From UBA4246 sp045113695 (GTDB lineage: Bacteria; Bacillota; Clostridia; Christensenellales; Aristaeellaceae), in the NCBI GenBank assembly GCA_045113695.1, contig JBGUJG010000142.1, positions 3,721 through 67,720 of the forward strand: DNA of 64,000 nucleotides, read 5' to 3'. Below the pieces are notes generated by a model, which was not told the DNA's origin, did no database searches, and saw nothing but the letters and a program-made list of their open reading frames with translations. A program made the position numbers and the translations under genes. Shown here in pieces: positions 1 to 7,363 of this stretch. How positions within the stretch are numbered: position 1 is the stretch's first letter; each line of letters begins with the position of its first letter.

Positions 1-398
1 ATGCCCTTGCCCAGCTTTTTGGAAAGCCACAACTCGAACTTCGTCGGCTCCTCGTCCGCCGTGCCGAGCATGCGGCCGCTCTCTTCCAGCGTCTTCATGC
101 CCTGGCCCAGCATGGTGAAAAAGCTCACCGCGCCGCGGATGAAGGGTTTACCCATCCACGGATGCTTTTTGGAAAGGGGTTCATAAGGAGTCCGGGACAC
201 CACGATGTCCCCGTTCGGCCGGCGTACGGCGATGGCATACGCCTTCGGCCCTTTCATCATCACGCCCTCCAGGACGGCCTGGCCGCCGATGTCAACGGGC
301 CTTTGACTGGTGCTGTTTTTTTCGTTTTCCACACGCATACTGGTTTTCTGCAGCAGAGGCATGGCCCCTGCTGCGCTTCCTCCTTTCAGGCGTGACAT
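1..398 (-). CDS. DUF1385 membrane protein (YqhQ-like), 3' end outside the window
   Basis: The first 132 residues of a minus-strand protein that runs off the left edge of the window. About residues 31-42 read GGQAVLEGVMMKGP, the hallmark of DUF1385 (YqhQ) proteins. It is followed by a conserved stretch around YAIAVRRPNGDIV and a hydrophobic segment FIRGAVSFFTMLGQG. The family is widespread in Firmicutes and its biochemical role is not settled. The start at 398 gives the longest product; an internal ATG further on (M13, 16 nt after an AAAGGAGG) is a possible alternative. It lies directly downstream of rpmE, an arrangement I recall as common in Clostridia, where prmC and prfA often follow. Confidence 0.85.
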   Translation of the reverse strand, partial: MSRLKGGSAAGAMPLLQKTSMRVENEKNSTSQRPVDIGGQAVLEGVMMKGPKAYAIAVRRPNGDIVVSRTPYEPLSKKHPWMGKPFIRGAVSFFTMLGQGMKTLEESGRMLGTADEEPTKFELWLSKKLGKG

Positions 399-446
399 AA
401 AGAAGCCTTTATGCAGCCATGATGTTGACACAATGCTTTAAAACGT

Positions 447-483
447 AAAAAGAAGCCAGACCTGTGCAAGCCGGCTTCTTTTT
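447..483 (-). terminator. Rho-independent terminator after rpmE
   Basis: An 11-bp perfect stem pairs 447-457 with 473-483 around a 15-nt loop. The outer A/T pairs give a U-run in either direction. It sits between rpmE and the DUF1385 gene and probably reduces read-through so that the ribosomal protein is made in excess. Confidence 0.75.
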
Positions 484-488
484 GTCGG

Positions 489-686
489 TCAGATACCGAA
501 ACGCTTCTTGAAGCGATCGACACGGCCGCCGCTGTCCACCAGCTTTTGCTTGCCGGTGTAGAACGGGTGACACTGGGAGCAGATTTCGACACGCAGCTCC
601 GGTTTGGTGGAACCCGTCTCGAACGTCGCGCCGCAGACGCAGCGGACGATGCATTTGTTGTACTTGGGATGGATCTTTTCTTTCAT
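489..686 (-). CDS. rpmE: 50S ribosomal protein L31 (zinc-binding type)
   Basis: A 65-residue L31 of the large ribosomal subunit. It begins MKEKIHPKYN and carries the four cysteines of the zinc-ribbon form (C16, C18, C36, C39), so it is the C+ paralogue used when zinc is sufficient. Length and the C-terminal GRVDRFKKRFG are normal for the family. A consensus promoter lies 73 nt upstream, and a terminator lies directly after the stop. It is followed by the DUF1385 gene. Confidence 0.97.
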   Translation of the reverse strand: MKEKIHPKYNKCIVRCVCGATFETGSTKPELRVEICSQCHPFYTGKQKLVDSGGRVDRFKKRFGI

Positions 687-758
687 GCCATTTTCACCTC
701 TTTCGCGAGCAAGGCTTTCGCGGATTCATAAACTGGCGCTCTATGAGCCGCGGAAAGG

Positions 759-787
759 ATTATAACATGGAATCCGCGGTTTGGCAA
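759..787 (-). promoter_or_regulatory. Sigma-A promoter of rpmE
   Basis: On the minus strand, TTGCCA (782-787) and TATAAT (759-764) are separated by 17 nt. This leaves a leader of roughly 65 nt before the rpmE start at 686. Confidence 0.75.
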
Positions 788-821
788 GCAGAAAAATCGA
801 CCGTTTTAACGGCGTCAGCCT

Positions 822-1400
822 TCATTTCTTCCGGTTCAGCAGGAAACTGGCTGCAGTGCCGACCGCCCCGCCGATCAGGTGGGTGGACTGGGAGACGCTG
901 TCGCGGGTGAAGAGCCCCTGAACCGCCTGCTGGCCCAGGTAAAAAACGGCGGCCAGGATGAAGGTGAGGGGAACGGTGTGATCCTCCCGGACGGTGACGG
1001 AGGACATCAGGATGAAGGCAAACACCACCCCGCTGGCCCCGAGCAGCATCACCCTTGGGAAAAACAGCTGGCTGAAAACGCCGGTCGTCAGGGCGGTGAC
1101 GGCGATCACCAGGATCATGTTTTTCGTCCCGTATTTTTCTTCCAGCATCGGGCCCAGCAGCAGGATGTAGGTCATGTTGCCCGTCAGGTGGCCCCAGTCC
1201 GCGTGGCCGAAGACGTGGCAGAAACTGCGGATATACGTCAGCGGATCGCCCAGAGAAGAGCGGTACACGCTGAACACGAGGCGGTTGCCGGCCCCGCCGG
1301 TCAGCGCGTTCAGCAGCTGGGCGGCCAGGCACAGCCCCACAAAGGCCAGCGTGACGGGGGCGTTCAGAGAAATGCGGAGTCTGCTGCCGGGACGGTACAT
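822..1400 (-). CDS. Rhomboid-family intramembrane serine protease
   Basis: A 192-residue, multi-pass membrane protein of the rhomboid family, which cleaves transmembrane substrates inside the bilayer. The catalytic pair is visible: serine in LLGASGVVFAFI and histidine in THLIGGAVGTAASF near the C-terminus. The GHLTGNMTYILLLGP segment carries the conserved HxxxN of rhomboid TM2. The ATG at 1400 has AGGAG 7 nt upstream; a TTG two codons earlier is a weaker alternative. It is a minimal six-helix form with no cytosolic domain. Substrate unknown. Confidence 0.88.
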   Translation of the reverse strand: MYRPGSRLRISLNAPVTLAFVGLCLAAQLLNALTGGAGNRLVFSVYRSSLGDPLTYIRSFCHVFGHADWGHLTGNMTYILLLGPMLEEKYGTKNMILVIAVTALTTGVFSQLFFPRVMLLGASGVVFAFILMSSVTVREDHTVPLTFILAAVFYLGQQAVQGLFTRDSVSQSTHLIGGAVGTAASFLLNRKK

Positions 1401-1419
1401 GATCAATCTCCTTTACTTA

Positions 1420-2418
1420 TCAAAGGAAAAACTGGAACGCGCAGAAGCCGGTGTAGATGGCCAGCAGCGTGACGCCCTGCCAGCGGGCGAGCTTCCCCTT
1501 GATGAGGGCGGGGACAGTCAGCAGTCCCATGACCAGGAACATCACGGGAATATCGACGGCCAGGGAGGCGTTGTACCCGGCGATGGTCTTGCCGGCGGGC
1601 AGGGCGAAGGGGCTCAGGAAAGTGGCCAGCCCGCTGACCAGCACGAGATTGAACAGGTTCGCGCCGATCACGTTGCCCAGGGACAGGGCGCTGTGGCCGT
1701 GGATCAGGGCGGTGATGGCGGTCACCAGCTCCGGCAGGGAGGTGCCCAGGGCCACGAAGGTCAGGGCGATGACGGTTTCGGGCACGCCCAGGGCCTTGGC
1801 GATCAGGGTGCCGTTGTCCACCAGCAGGTTGGCGCCCCAGGCGATCAGTGCAGCGCCCACCACCAGCAGCACAATGGCTTTGGACAGAGGCATTTCTTTT
1901 TCCGCGCCTTCGCCCGCTGCCGGCTGATCCCGGGCGGGTTCGCTTTCTTTCAGGGACTGTTCCGGGGATTTCAGGGCTTTTCTCACTGTGAGCACCATGT
2001 AGACGACGAAGATCGCCAGCAGGGCAGCACCGATGAGCCGGGAAAAATAACCGGTCAGGTAAGCGACGCCGGCATAAAGGACGGCGGCGCCGAAAAAGAA
2101 CAGCACGGGGATGCGCAGGCTGTCCTTTTCCACCTTGCCGGGACGCACGGCGGCGGTCAGGGCCGCAATGAGGGCGGTGTTGCAGATAACGGAGCCGATC
2201 GCGTTGCCGTAGGCGATCTCGCCGTGGCCGCTCAGGGCGGAGGTGGCGGACACCATGACCTCGGGCAGAGTGGTGCCGATCGAAACCACCGTCGCGCCGA
2301 TCAGGATTTCCGGCACATGAAAGCGCTGGGCGATGCCGACCGCTCCGTCCACAAACCAGTCGCCGCCCTTGATCAGCAGCACAAGGCCCAGGATAAACCA
2401 GAGAACAGGAACCAGCAT
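1420..2418 (-). CDS. CaCA-family Ca2+/Na+ (probably Mn2+) exchanger
   Basis: A 332-residue YrbG-type cation exchanger with two internally repeated halves. Each half has an alpha-repeat signature: GATVVSIGTTLPEVMVS in the first and FVALGTSLPELVTA in the second. The acidic residues in these repeats bind the transported cation in the family. A charged, Pro/Glu-rich loop separates the halves. The start at 2418 has AAAGGGG upstream. The upstream leader is a yybP-ykoY riboswitch ending in an intrinsic terminator, so expression should rise with Mn2+. Together with the adjacent mntP, this suggests Mn2+ export rather than generic Ca2+ exchange; that step is inference. Confidence 0.9.
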   Translation of the reverse strand: MLVPVLWFILGLVLLIKGGDWFVDGAVGIAQRFHVPEILIGATVVSIGTTLPEVMVSATSALSGHGEIAYGNAIGSVICNTALIAALTAAVRPGKVEKDSLRIPVLFFFGAAVLYAGVAYLTGYFSRLIGAALLAIFVVYMVLTVRKALKSPEQSLKESEPARDQPAAGEGAEKEMPLSKAIVLLVVGAALIAWGANLLVDNGTLIAKALGVPETVIALTFVALGTSLPELVTAITALIHGHSALSLGNVIGANLFNLVLVSGLATFLSPFALPAGKTIAGYNASLAVDIPVMFLVMGLLTVPALIKGKLARWQGVTLLAIYTGFCAFQFFL

Positions 2419-2455
2419 GAAAAGATTTCCCCTTTCTTGATGGCGATGGAGACAT

Positions 2456-2481
2456 AAAAAACAGACTCCGCCGCCTGTCTG
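2456..2481 (-). terminator. Expression-platform terminator of the Mn2+ riboswitch
   Basis: CAGAC (2477-2481) pairs with GTCTG (2462-2466), followed by six U on the minus strand. An overlapping alternative hairpin using GCCGC (2481-2485) with GCGGC could compete with it. It starts two bases after the 3' side of the riboswitch P1 stem, as expected for transcriptional control. Confidence 0.75.
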
Positions 2482-2482
2482 C

Positions 2483-2577
2483 GGCAAAGTCTCGTCTGTT
2501 CCTTGCAGGCCGGGTGAAACCCACCGTGATGACGACGCTGCAAACGCGGTCAGCCCGCGCCGACTACTCCCTTTGAC
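2483..2577 (-). promoter_or_regulatory. yybP-ykoY manganese riboswitch
   Basis: Read on the minus strand, the leader has the conserved blocks of the yybP-ykoY family in order: CAAAGGGAGTAG at the 5' side, GCGTCGTCA in the internal region, ACCCGGCCTGC, and GACGAGACTTTGCC at the 3' side. CAAAG (2573-2577) and CTTTG (2485-2489) form P1. The family binds Mn2+ across its two receptor loops and turns on genes for Mn2+ efflux. Here it controls the CaCA exchanger starting at 2418. Confidence 0.92.
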
Positions 2578-2583
2578 GCTGTG

Positions 2584-2612
2584 ATCATAACAAAAAGCGG
2601 GCGCGCTGTCAA
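2584..2612 (-). promoter_or_regulatory. Sigma-A promoter driving the riboswitch and exchanger
   Basis: TTGACA (2607-2612) and TATGAT (2584-2589) on the minus strand, 17-nt spacing. Transcription would start at about the first base of the riboswitch. The -35 lies 5 bases from the mntP stop. Confidence 0.85.
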
Positions 2613-2616
2613 GCGG

Positions 2617-3183
2617 TCAGAACATCAGAATTTTGATCCCGATGGCCACCAGGATGCATCCGCCCAGCAGGGACGCGCCGGAGGACAGCCGGGTGCCGAA
2701 CACACGGCCGATGCGCAGCCCGCCGATGCAGATGCAGAAGGTGACGGCGGCGATGATCAGGGATGCGGCAAATGCTTCGCCCGTCCCGTAATGTGCGATG
2801 GTAAAGCCGACGGTCAGGGCGTCGATGGAGGTCGCCACGCCCTGGATCATCAGGTCTTTGAGGGAGACGGCGGGCGGGACTTCCTCCGTCTTTTTCCGGA
2901 GGCCCTCCAGGATCATCTTTCCGCCGATCCAGCACAGCAGGGCAAACCCGATCCAGGGAATACAGGGCTGGACGGCGGCAAAATGTTCCTCAGCGGTGTG
3001 AACAAAAAACCAGCCTATGACCGGCATGATGAACTGAAAGCCCGCGTACGTGCCGGCGATCCCCGTCATGCGCGGCACGGACATTTCCGGTTCCCTCAGG
3101 CCGTTGGCCAGGGAGACAGAAAAGGCGTCCATTGCCAGGCCGACGCCCAGCAGAACACTCTGCAGGATAAAAGACAGGTCCAA
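2617..3183 (-). CDS. mntP: Manganese efflux pump MntP
   Basis: A 188-residue protein of the MntP (former DUF204/YebN) family with six predicted membrane helices in two repeats. The acidic signature residues are present in VGLAMDAFSVSLANG and TSIDALTVGFTIAH. MntP exports Mn2+ across the cytoplasmic membrane. The start is a TTG at 3183, giving the family length; no ATG fits. It has its own promoter upstream and lies just before the riboswitch-controlled exchanger, so the two genes form a manganese-detoxification pair. No riboswitch precedes mntP itself. Confidence 0.9.
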   Translation of the reverse strand: MDLSFILQSVLLGVGLAMDAFSVSLANGLREPEMSVPRMTGIAGTYAGFQFIMPVIGWFFVHTAEEHFAAVQPCIPWIGFALLCWIGGKMILEGLRKKTEEVPPAVSLKDLMIQGVATSIDALTVGFTIAHYGTGEAFAASLIIAAVTFCICIGGLRIGRVFGTRLSSGASLLGGCILVAIGIKILMF

Positions 3184-3232
3184 AGGAGGTTCCCCCGATC
3201 CGGCCGCCAGACATCGTTGAACGGCCCTGCTT

Positions 3233-3260
3233 ATGATAACACAGAATATGAAGAAAGCAA
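3233..3260 (-). promoter_or_regulatory. Promoter of mntP
   Basis: TTGCTT (3255-3260) and TATCAT (3233-3238) on the minus strand with 16-nt spacing. The leader of about 45 nt is too short for a riboswitch. Confidence 0.55.
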
Positions 3261-3291
3261 ATTGTAATTGTATGGGGATGCTGCAGAATCT

Positions 3292-3318
3292 CCCTGTCGC
3301 GGGCTGTGCAACAGCCCC
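3292..3318. repeat. Single copy of a dispersed hairpin repeat
   Basis: This 27-nt unit is identical, apart from one base, to 19950-19976 at the end of the first hairpin array. Its core is GGGCTGT-GCA-ACAGCCC (3301-3317). It lies between the divergent mntP and mrp genes, with its 3' edge touching the mrp -35 box. Confidence 0.7.
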
Positions 3319-3319
3319 C

Positions 3320-3348
3320 TTGTTTTTTTCGGCAAAGGAGTGTATCAT
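3320..3348 (+). promoter_or_regulatory. Promoter of the mrp operon
   Basis: TTGTTT (3320-3325) and TATCAT (3343-3348) with 17-nt spacing, directly after the hairpin repeat. It probably drives the whole mrp-walJ-comEC-holA-rsmG-EamA run. Confidence 0.6.
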
Positions 3349-3387
3349 AGCGGTTGGAAAACCATCAACCCAAAGGAGTACACCATT

Positions 3388-4224
3388 ATGAGCGAAGAAC
3401 AATGCACCCATGACTGCAGTACCTGCAGCGCCAACTGTTCAAGCCGGGATCCCGCTTCCCTGCTGGAAGCGCCCCGTCCGGATACGCACATCAAAAAGGT
3501 CATCGCCGTGGTCAGCGGCAAGGGCGGCGTAGGCAAGTCCATAGTGACGGGCCTGCTGTCCGTGCTGACTCAGCGGGCAGGCTATAAAACCGCCGTGCTC
3601 GACGCCGACGTGACCGGGCCTTCCGTGCCCCGCATGTTCGGGCTTACCGAGCGCGCCCAGGGGACGGACACCACCATCTACCCGGTCGTGAGCAAAACCG
3701 GCATCAAAACCATGAGCCTGAATCTTCTGCTGGAAGAGGACACTGCCCCGGTCGTCTGGCGCGGCCCGGTGATTGCCGGCGCGGTCAAGCAGTTCTGGAC
3801 GGATGTGGAGTGGGGCGATAACGACATCATGTTCATCGACATGCCTCCTGGAACCGGCGACGTGCCGCTGACGGTGTTCCAGTCCATCCCCGTGGACGGG
3901 ATCGTCATCGTCAGCACCCCGCAGGAGCTTGTTTCCATGATCGTGGAAAAAGCGGTCAACATGGCCGGGATGATGAATATCCCGGTGCTGGGCCTGGTGG
4001 AAAACATGGCCTACGTGGAGTGCCCGGACTGCGGTAAAAAGATCCCCCTGTTCGGGGAAAGCCACGCGGAGGAGACGGCCGGAAAGCACGGGCTTAAGGT
4101 ACTGGGCAGCCTTCCGGTCAACCCCAAGCTGGCCGCCGCCTGCGACGCCGGGCTGATCGAGCTGTTCGAGGGCACCTGGCTGGATGAGGCCGTGAAGGCC
4201 ATCCTGCAGGGCCTGCCGGCATGA
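3388..4224 (+). CDS. mrp: Mrp/NBP35-family Fe-S cluster carrier ATPase
   Basis: A 278-residue deviant-Walker P-loop ATPase that loads iron-sulfur clusters onto client proteins in the cytosol. The deviant Walker A motif SGKGGVGKS is at about residues 43-51, and the DMPPGTGD switch and a C-terminal CxxC (YVECPDCGKK) that bridges the cluster in the dimer are present. The N-terminus is cysteine-rich (C6, C10, C13, C17), like NBP35-type members. The ATG at 3388 has AAAGGAG upstream. Its stop overlaps the start of walJ (ATGA), indicating translational coupling. Confidence 0.94.
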   Translation: MSEEQCTHDCSTCSANCSSRDPASLLEAPRPDTHIKKVIAVVSGKGGVGKSIVTGLLSVLTQRAGYKTAVLDADVTGPSVPRMFGLTERAQGTDTTIYPVVSKTGIKTMSLNLLLEEDTAPVVWRGPVIAGAVKQFWTDVEWGDNDIMFIDMPPGTGDVPLTVFQSIPVDGIVIVSTPQELVSMIVEKAVNMAGMMNIPVLGLVENMAYVECPDCGKKIPLFGESHAEETAGKHGLKVLGSLPVNPKLAAACDAGLIELFEGTWLDEAVKAILQGLPA

Positions 4225-5021
4225 GCCTGACCTTCTGTTCCCTCTACAGCGGTTCTTCCGGGAACGCGACTTACATCGCCAGCGGAAAGACCGGCATCCT
4301 GGTGGACGCCGGCCTTTCCGGGCGGCAGATCACCGACGCCCTGGCCCGGATCGGCGTCCTGCCCGAAACGCTGAGCGGCATCGTGATCACCCACGAGCAT
4401 TCGGACCACGTGAAGGGCGCCGGGATCCTGAGCCGGAAATACCACCTGCCGCTGTACGCCAACGAGCGCACCTGGGAAGCCATGGCCCGCCAGGTCGGCG
4501 CCGTTTCCCCGTCGGAGCGGCGCGTGTTTGAGACGGACAGCGATTTTTACATCGGGGACCTGGCGGTGCATGCCTTTTCCATCCCGCACGACGCGGCGGA
4601 CCCGGTCGGTTTCCGGGTGTATGCCGGCGGCCGTTCGGTCGCGTGCGCGACGGACATGGGCTGCATCCGCAAAAGCGTTATGGCCGCCCTGGGCGGAACC
4701 GACCTGGTGCTGCTGGAGAGCAACCACGACCCGGCCATGCTCCGGGAAAACCCGCACTATTCTGCAGCCCTCAAGCGCAGGATCCTGGGCGATCACGGCC
4801 ACCTGAGCAACGAAGCCTGCTGCCGGGGGATCCTGACCCTGTATGAAAGCGGGGTCCGCCGGCTGGTGCTGGGCCATCTGAGCGCGGAAAACAACACCCC
4901 GCAGCTGGCGATGGATACGGCCCTGGAGGCCGTGGCCCGGGAGGGCCTGACCCCGGACGGGGATATCTGGCTGGACCTGGGCTGGCGGGACCGGCCGGGG
5001 AAACTGTATCAGATAGAGTGA
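4221..5021 (+). CDS. walJ: MBL-fold metallohydrolase WalJ (YycJ)
   Basis: A 266-residue metallo-beta-lactamase-fold protein. It starts with the YycJ signature SLYSGSSGNATYI and carries the metal-binding motif THEHSDH at residues 57-63, with further ligands around SIPHDAADPVG and LGHLSAENNT. In Bacillus and streptococci the gene belongs to the walKR locus and affects cell-wall and DNA-replication coordination; here there is no walKR nearby. The start overlaps the mrp stop by 4 nt. Confidence 0.88.
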   Translation: MSLTFCSLYSGSSGNATYIASGKTGILVDAGLSGRQITDALARIGVLPETLSGIVITHEHSDHVKGAGILSRKYHLPLYANERTWEAMARQVGAVSPSERRVFETDSDFYIGDLAVHAFSIPHDAADPVGFRVYAGGRSVACATDMGCIRKSVMAALGGTDLVLLESNHDPAMLRENPHYSAALKRRILGDHGHLSNEACCRGILTLYESGVRRLVLGHLSAENNTPQLAMDTALEAVAREGLTPDGDIWLDLGWRDRPGKLYQIE

Positions 5022-5041
5022 TCAACGCAGGGAGTAAGTCT

Positions 5042-7357
5042 ATGAGAATCGGCACCTTCCCGGAGGAAAGGCCGCTGGCGGTTTTCGCTTTGTGCGCGGG
5101 AGCCGGTGTGCTGGCGGGGCGATTTCTTCCGGAGGCGCCGGTTTTTCTCTGTATCCTGGGAATGGCGGCCGGACTGGGCGCTTTTCTGCTTGCGAAGGAC
5201 AGACAGCGGGCGGGCCTGGCCGGACTCTGTGTCCTGATCCTGTTCGCGGGGCTGCTCCGCTCGGGCCTGTACTATCATCAGCCCCTGCCGCCGCCGGGGG
5301 ATTACACGGTGACGGGCGTCGTCCGGGACCTGCCCGCGGTTCAGGCGGAGCGGCGCCACGCCGCCGTGCAGCTGCGCGATGTGCGCCTGCGGGATGAAGC
5401 GGGGGCGGAGTGGTCCCTTTCCGGCGCCTACTGGACCTGGTACGGTGCGGAAGGGGAGGAGATCCTTGTCCCCGGGGCGGGGGAAACGGTGGAGACGGAG
5501 GCGAGCCTCTACCTGCCGGACGGCCAGCGGAACCCTTACGGTTTTGACTTCCGGGAATACCTGCTGGAGCGGGGCATCCCGGCGGGCATCTATAACCGCG
5601 GGGAGTACCGGACCCTTCCCGGAAACCCGGCGGATCTGCGCGCCCTGGCGGCGCGGTTCAAAACCCGGCTGCTGACCCGGCTGGACCTGCTTTTCGGGGA
5701 AAACAGCGCCCTGCCCAAGGCGCTTTTGCTCGGATACCGGCAGGAGCTGGGGGAAGAGACGCTTTCGTCTTTCTCCCGCGCGGGCGTGGCCCATGTGCTG
5801 GCGGTGTCCGGGCTGCACGTCTCCCTGCTGGCCGGCGCGCTGTTTCTGCTGCTGAAGCCGCTGACGGGGCCGAAGGGCCGGCTGGCCGTACTGGCGGTAT
5901 TCCTGATGGGGTACTGCCTGCTGCTGGATTTCCGCGCTCCGGCGGTGCGGGCCTCCGTGCTGACGGTCTGCATGCTGGCCGGGGGCGTCCGGCACAGGCG
6001 GACGGACAGCCTGAGCGCACTGAGCCTGTCGTTCGTCCTGATCGTTTTCCTGCAGCCGGCGGACATGAGCTCGGTCAGTTTCCTCTTGTCGTTCGGGGCC
6101 GTTCTGGCCATGACGCTGCTGGGAAAGCCGCTGCGGGACAGGCTTTGCCCCCTGTTCGGCCAATGGATCGGCCGGGCGCTGAGCGCGGTTTTTTCCGCTT
6201 CCGCCGGCACCGTCATTCCGGTGATGGGGACGTTCCACTACTTTTCCCTGATCGGCCTGATCCTGAGCCCGCTGATGTGCGGCCTGCTGGCTGTTCTGCT
6301 GCCCGCGTACGCGGGGCTTTTGCTGCTGAGCCTGGTTTTTCTTCCGGTGGCCCGGCCGCTGGCCGCGGCGGCGGGAGCTTTTTCCGGGTGGATGCTCCGG
6401 GCGGTTGGCCGGGCGGCTGCCCTGCCGGGGGCGTTCGTGAACACCCCGGCTTTTCCCTGGCCGCTGATCCCGTTTGCTGTTCTGTGCCTGTGGCTTTTTT
6501 CCCCGTACAGCCTGCTGCGCGGCCGCAGGCGTCTGGCCCTGCTCGGGGCGGCCTTTTTCCTGGGCTGTGCGGTCCATCTGCTGACGTTGGACCGTTCGCT
6601 CAGTTATACACAGCTGGACATGGGCGGGGCGGACTGCGCCGTTTTGCAGGACGGCCGGAAAACCGTTGTCGTCGATACAGGGGAGGACGGGCAGGACCTG
6701 TGCGCCTACCTGCTGTCCACCGGCCGGCAGGCGGACCTGCTGGTGCTGACCCACCTGCACATGGACCATGCCGGTGGCGTTCAGGAGCTGCTGGACCGGG
6801 GCATCCCCATCGGCCGGGTGCTGATCCCGCTGGGGGCGGAAAAGCAGCAGGTGTCTGAAAGCGCGCGCTCGCTGATGGAAACGCTCCGGGGGCGGGGCAT
6901 CGAGGTGACGGAAGCGGCTCTCGGGGGCCGCTGGCAGGAAGGCCGCATCCTCCTGGAGGCGGTCTGGCCGGACCCGGAGACCGTCCGAACCGGTCAGGAC
7001 CCCAATGATTACTGTCTGGTGCTCCGGGCGCAGCTGGGAGATACGTCTTTCCTTCTGTGCGGGGACCTGACGGGAACCTACGAACCCTATGCCGTCCGGC
7101 CGGCGGACGTGCTCAAAATCGCCCATCACGGCAGCCCTTCTTCCAGCTCGGCGGCCTTCCTTTTGCAGGTGCGGCCCGCCTGCGCCGTGATCAGCGCCGG
7201 GCAGGACCAGAACGCCGCCCGCGCGGACGGGGAAGTGCCCGGGCGTCTGCGGGATCTCGGCATTCCCTGTTACACAACGGCTGTTTCCGGCGCGGTCCGG
7301 ATCGAACCCAGGGGAAACGGTTTCATTGTCAGACCGTTCCTGCCCAAACAGGAGTGA
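5042..7357 (+). CDS. comEC: ComEC/Rec2 DNA uptake channel
   Basis: A 771-residue membrane protein that moves transforming single-stranded DNA across the membrane. Order: N-terminal helices and an OB-like segment (about 1-200), the competence domain with many helices and the AGVAHVLAVSGLHVSLL signature (about 230-480), then a C-terminal MBL domain with HLHMDH at about residues 571-576 and IAHHGSPSSS. Length and order match full-length ComEC. The ATG at 5042 has GGGAG 7 nt upstream; a GTG at 5018 in frame is less likely. It is next to holA, a frequent Firmicutes arrangement. No other competence gene is in the window. Confidence 0.93.
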   Translation: MRIGTFPEERPLAVFALCAGAGVLAGRFLPEAPVFLCILGMAAGLGAFLLAKDRQRAGLAGLCVLILFAGLLRSGLYYHQPLPPPGDYTVTGVVRDLPAVQAERRHAAVQLRDVRLRDEAGAEWSLSGAYWTWYGAEGEEILVPGAGETVETEASLYLPDGQRNPYGFDFREYLLERGIPAGIYNRGEYRTLPGNPADLRALAARFKTRLLTRLDLLFGENSALPKALLLGYRQELGEETLSSFSRAGVAHVLAVSGLHVSLLAGALFLLLKPLTGPKGRLAVLAVFLMGYCLLLDFRAPAVRASVLTVCMLAGGVRHRRTDSLSALSLSFVLIVFLQPADMSSVSFLLSFGAVLAMTLLGKPLRDRLCPLFGQWIGRALSAVFSASAGTVIPVMGTFHYFSLIGLILSPLMCGLLAVLLPAYAGLLLLSLVFLPVARPLAAAAGAFSGWMLRAVGRAAALPGAFVNTPAFPWPLIPFAVLCLWLFSPYSLLRGRRRLALLGAAFFLGCAVHLLTLDRSLSYTQLDMGGADCAVLQDGRKTVVVDTGEDGQDLCAYLLSTGRQADLLVLTHLHMDHAGGVQELLDRGIPIGRVLIPLGAEKQQVSESARSLMETLRGRGIEVTEAALGGRWQEGRILLEAVWPDPETVRTGQDPNDYCLVLRAQLGDTSFLLCGDLTGTYEPYAVRPADVLKIAHHGSPSSSSAAFLLQVRPACAVISAGQDQNAARADGEVPGRLRDLGIPCYTTAVSGAVRIEPRGNGFIVRPFLPKQE

Positions 7358-7363
7358 CAGAAC

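Noticed and set aside
3301..3330. Hairpin plus T-run as an attenuator of mrp
   Set aside because: The T-run forms the mrp -35 box, so the hairpin is upstream of the transcription start.
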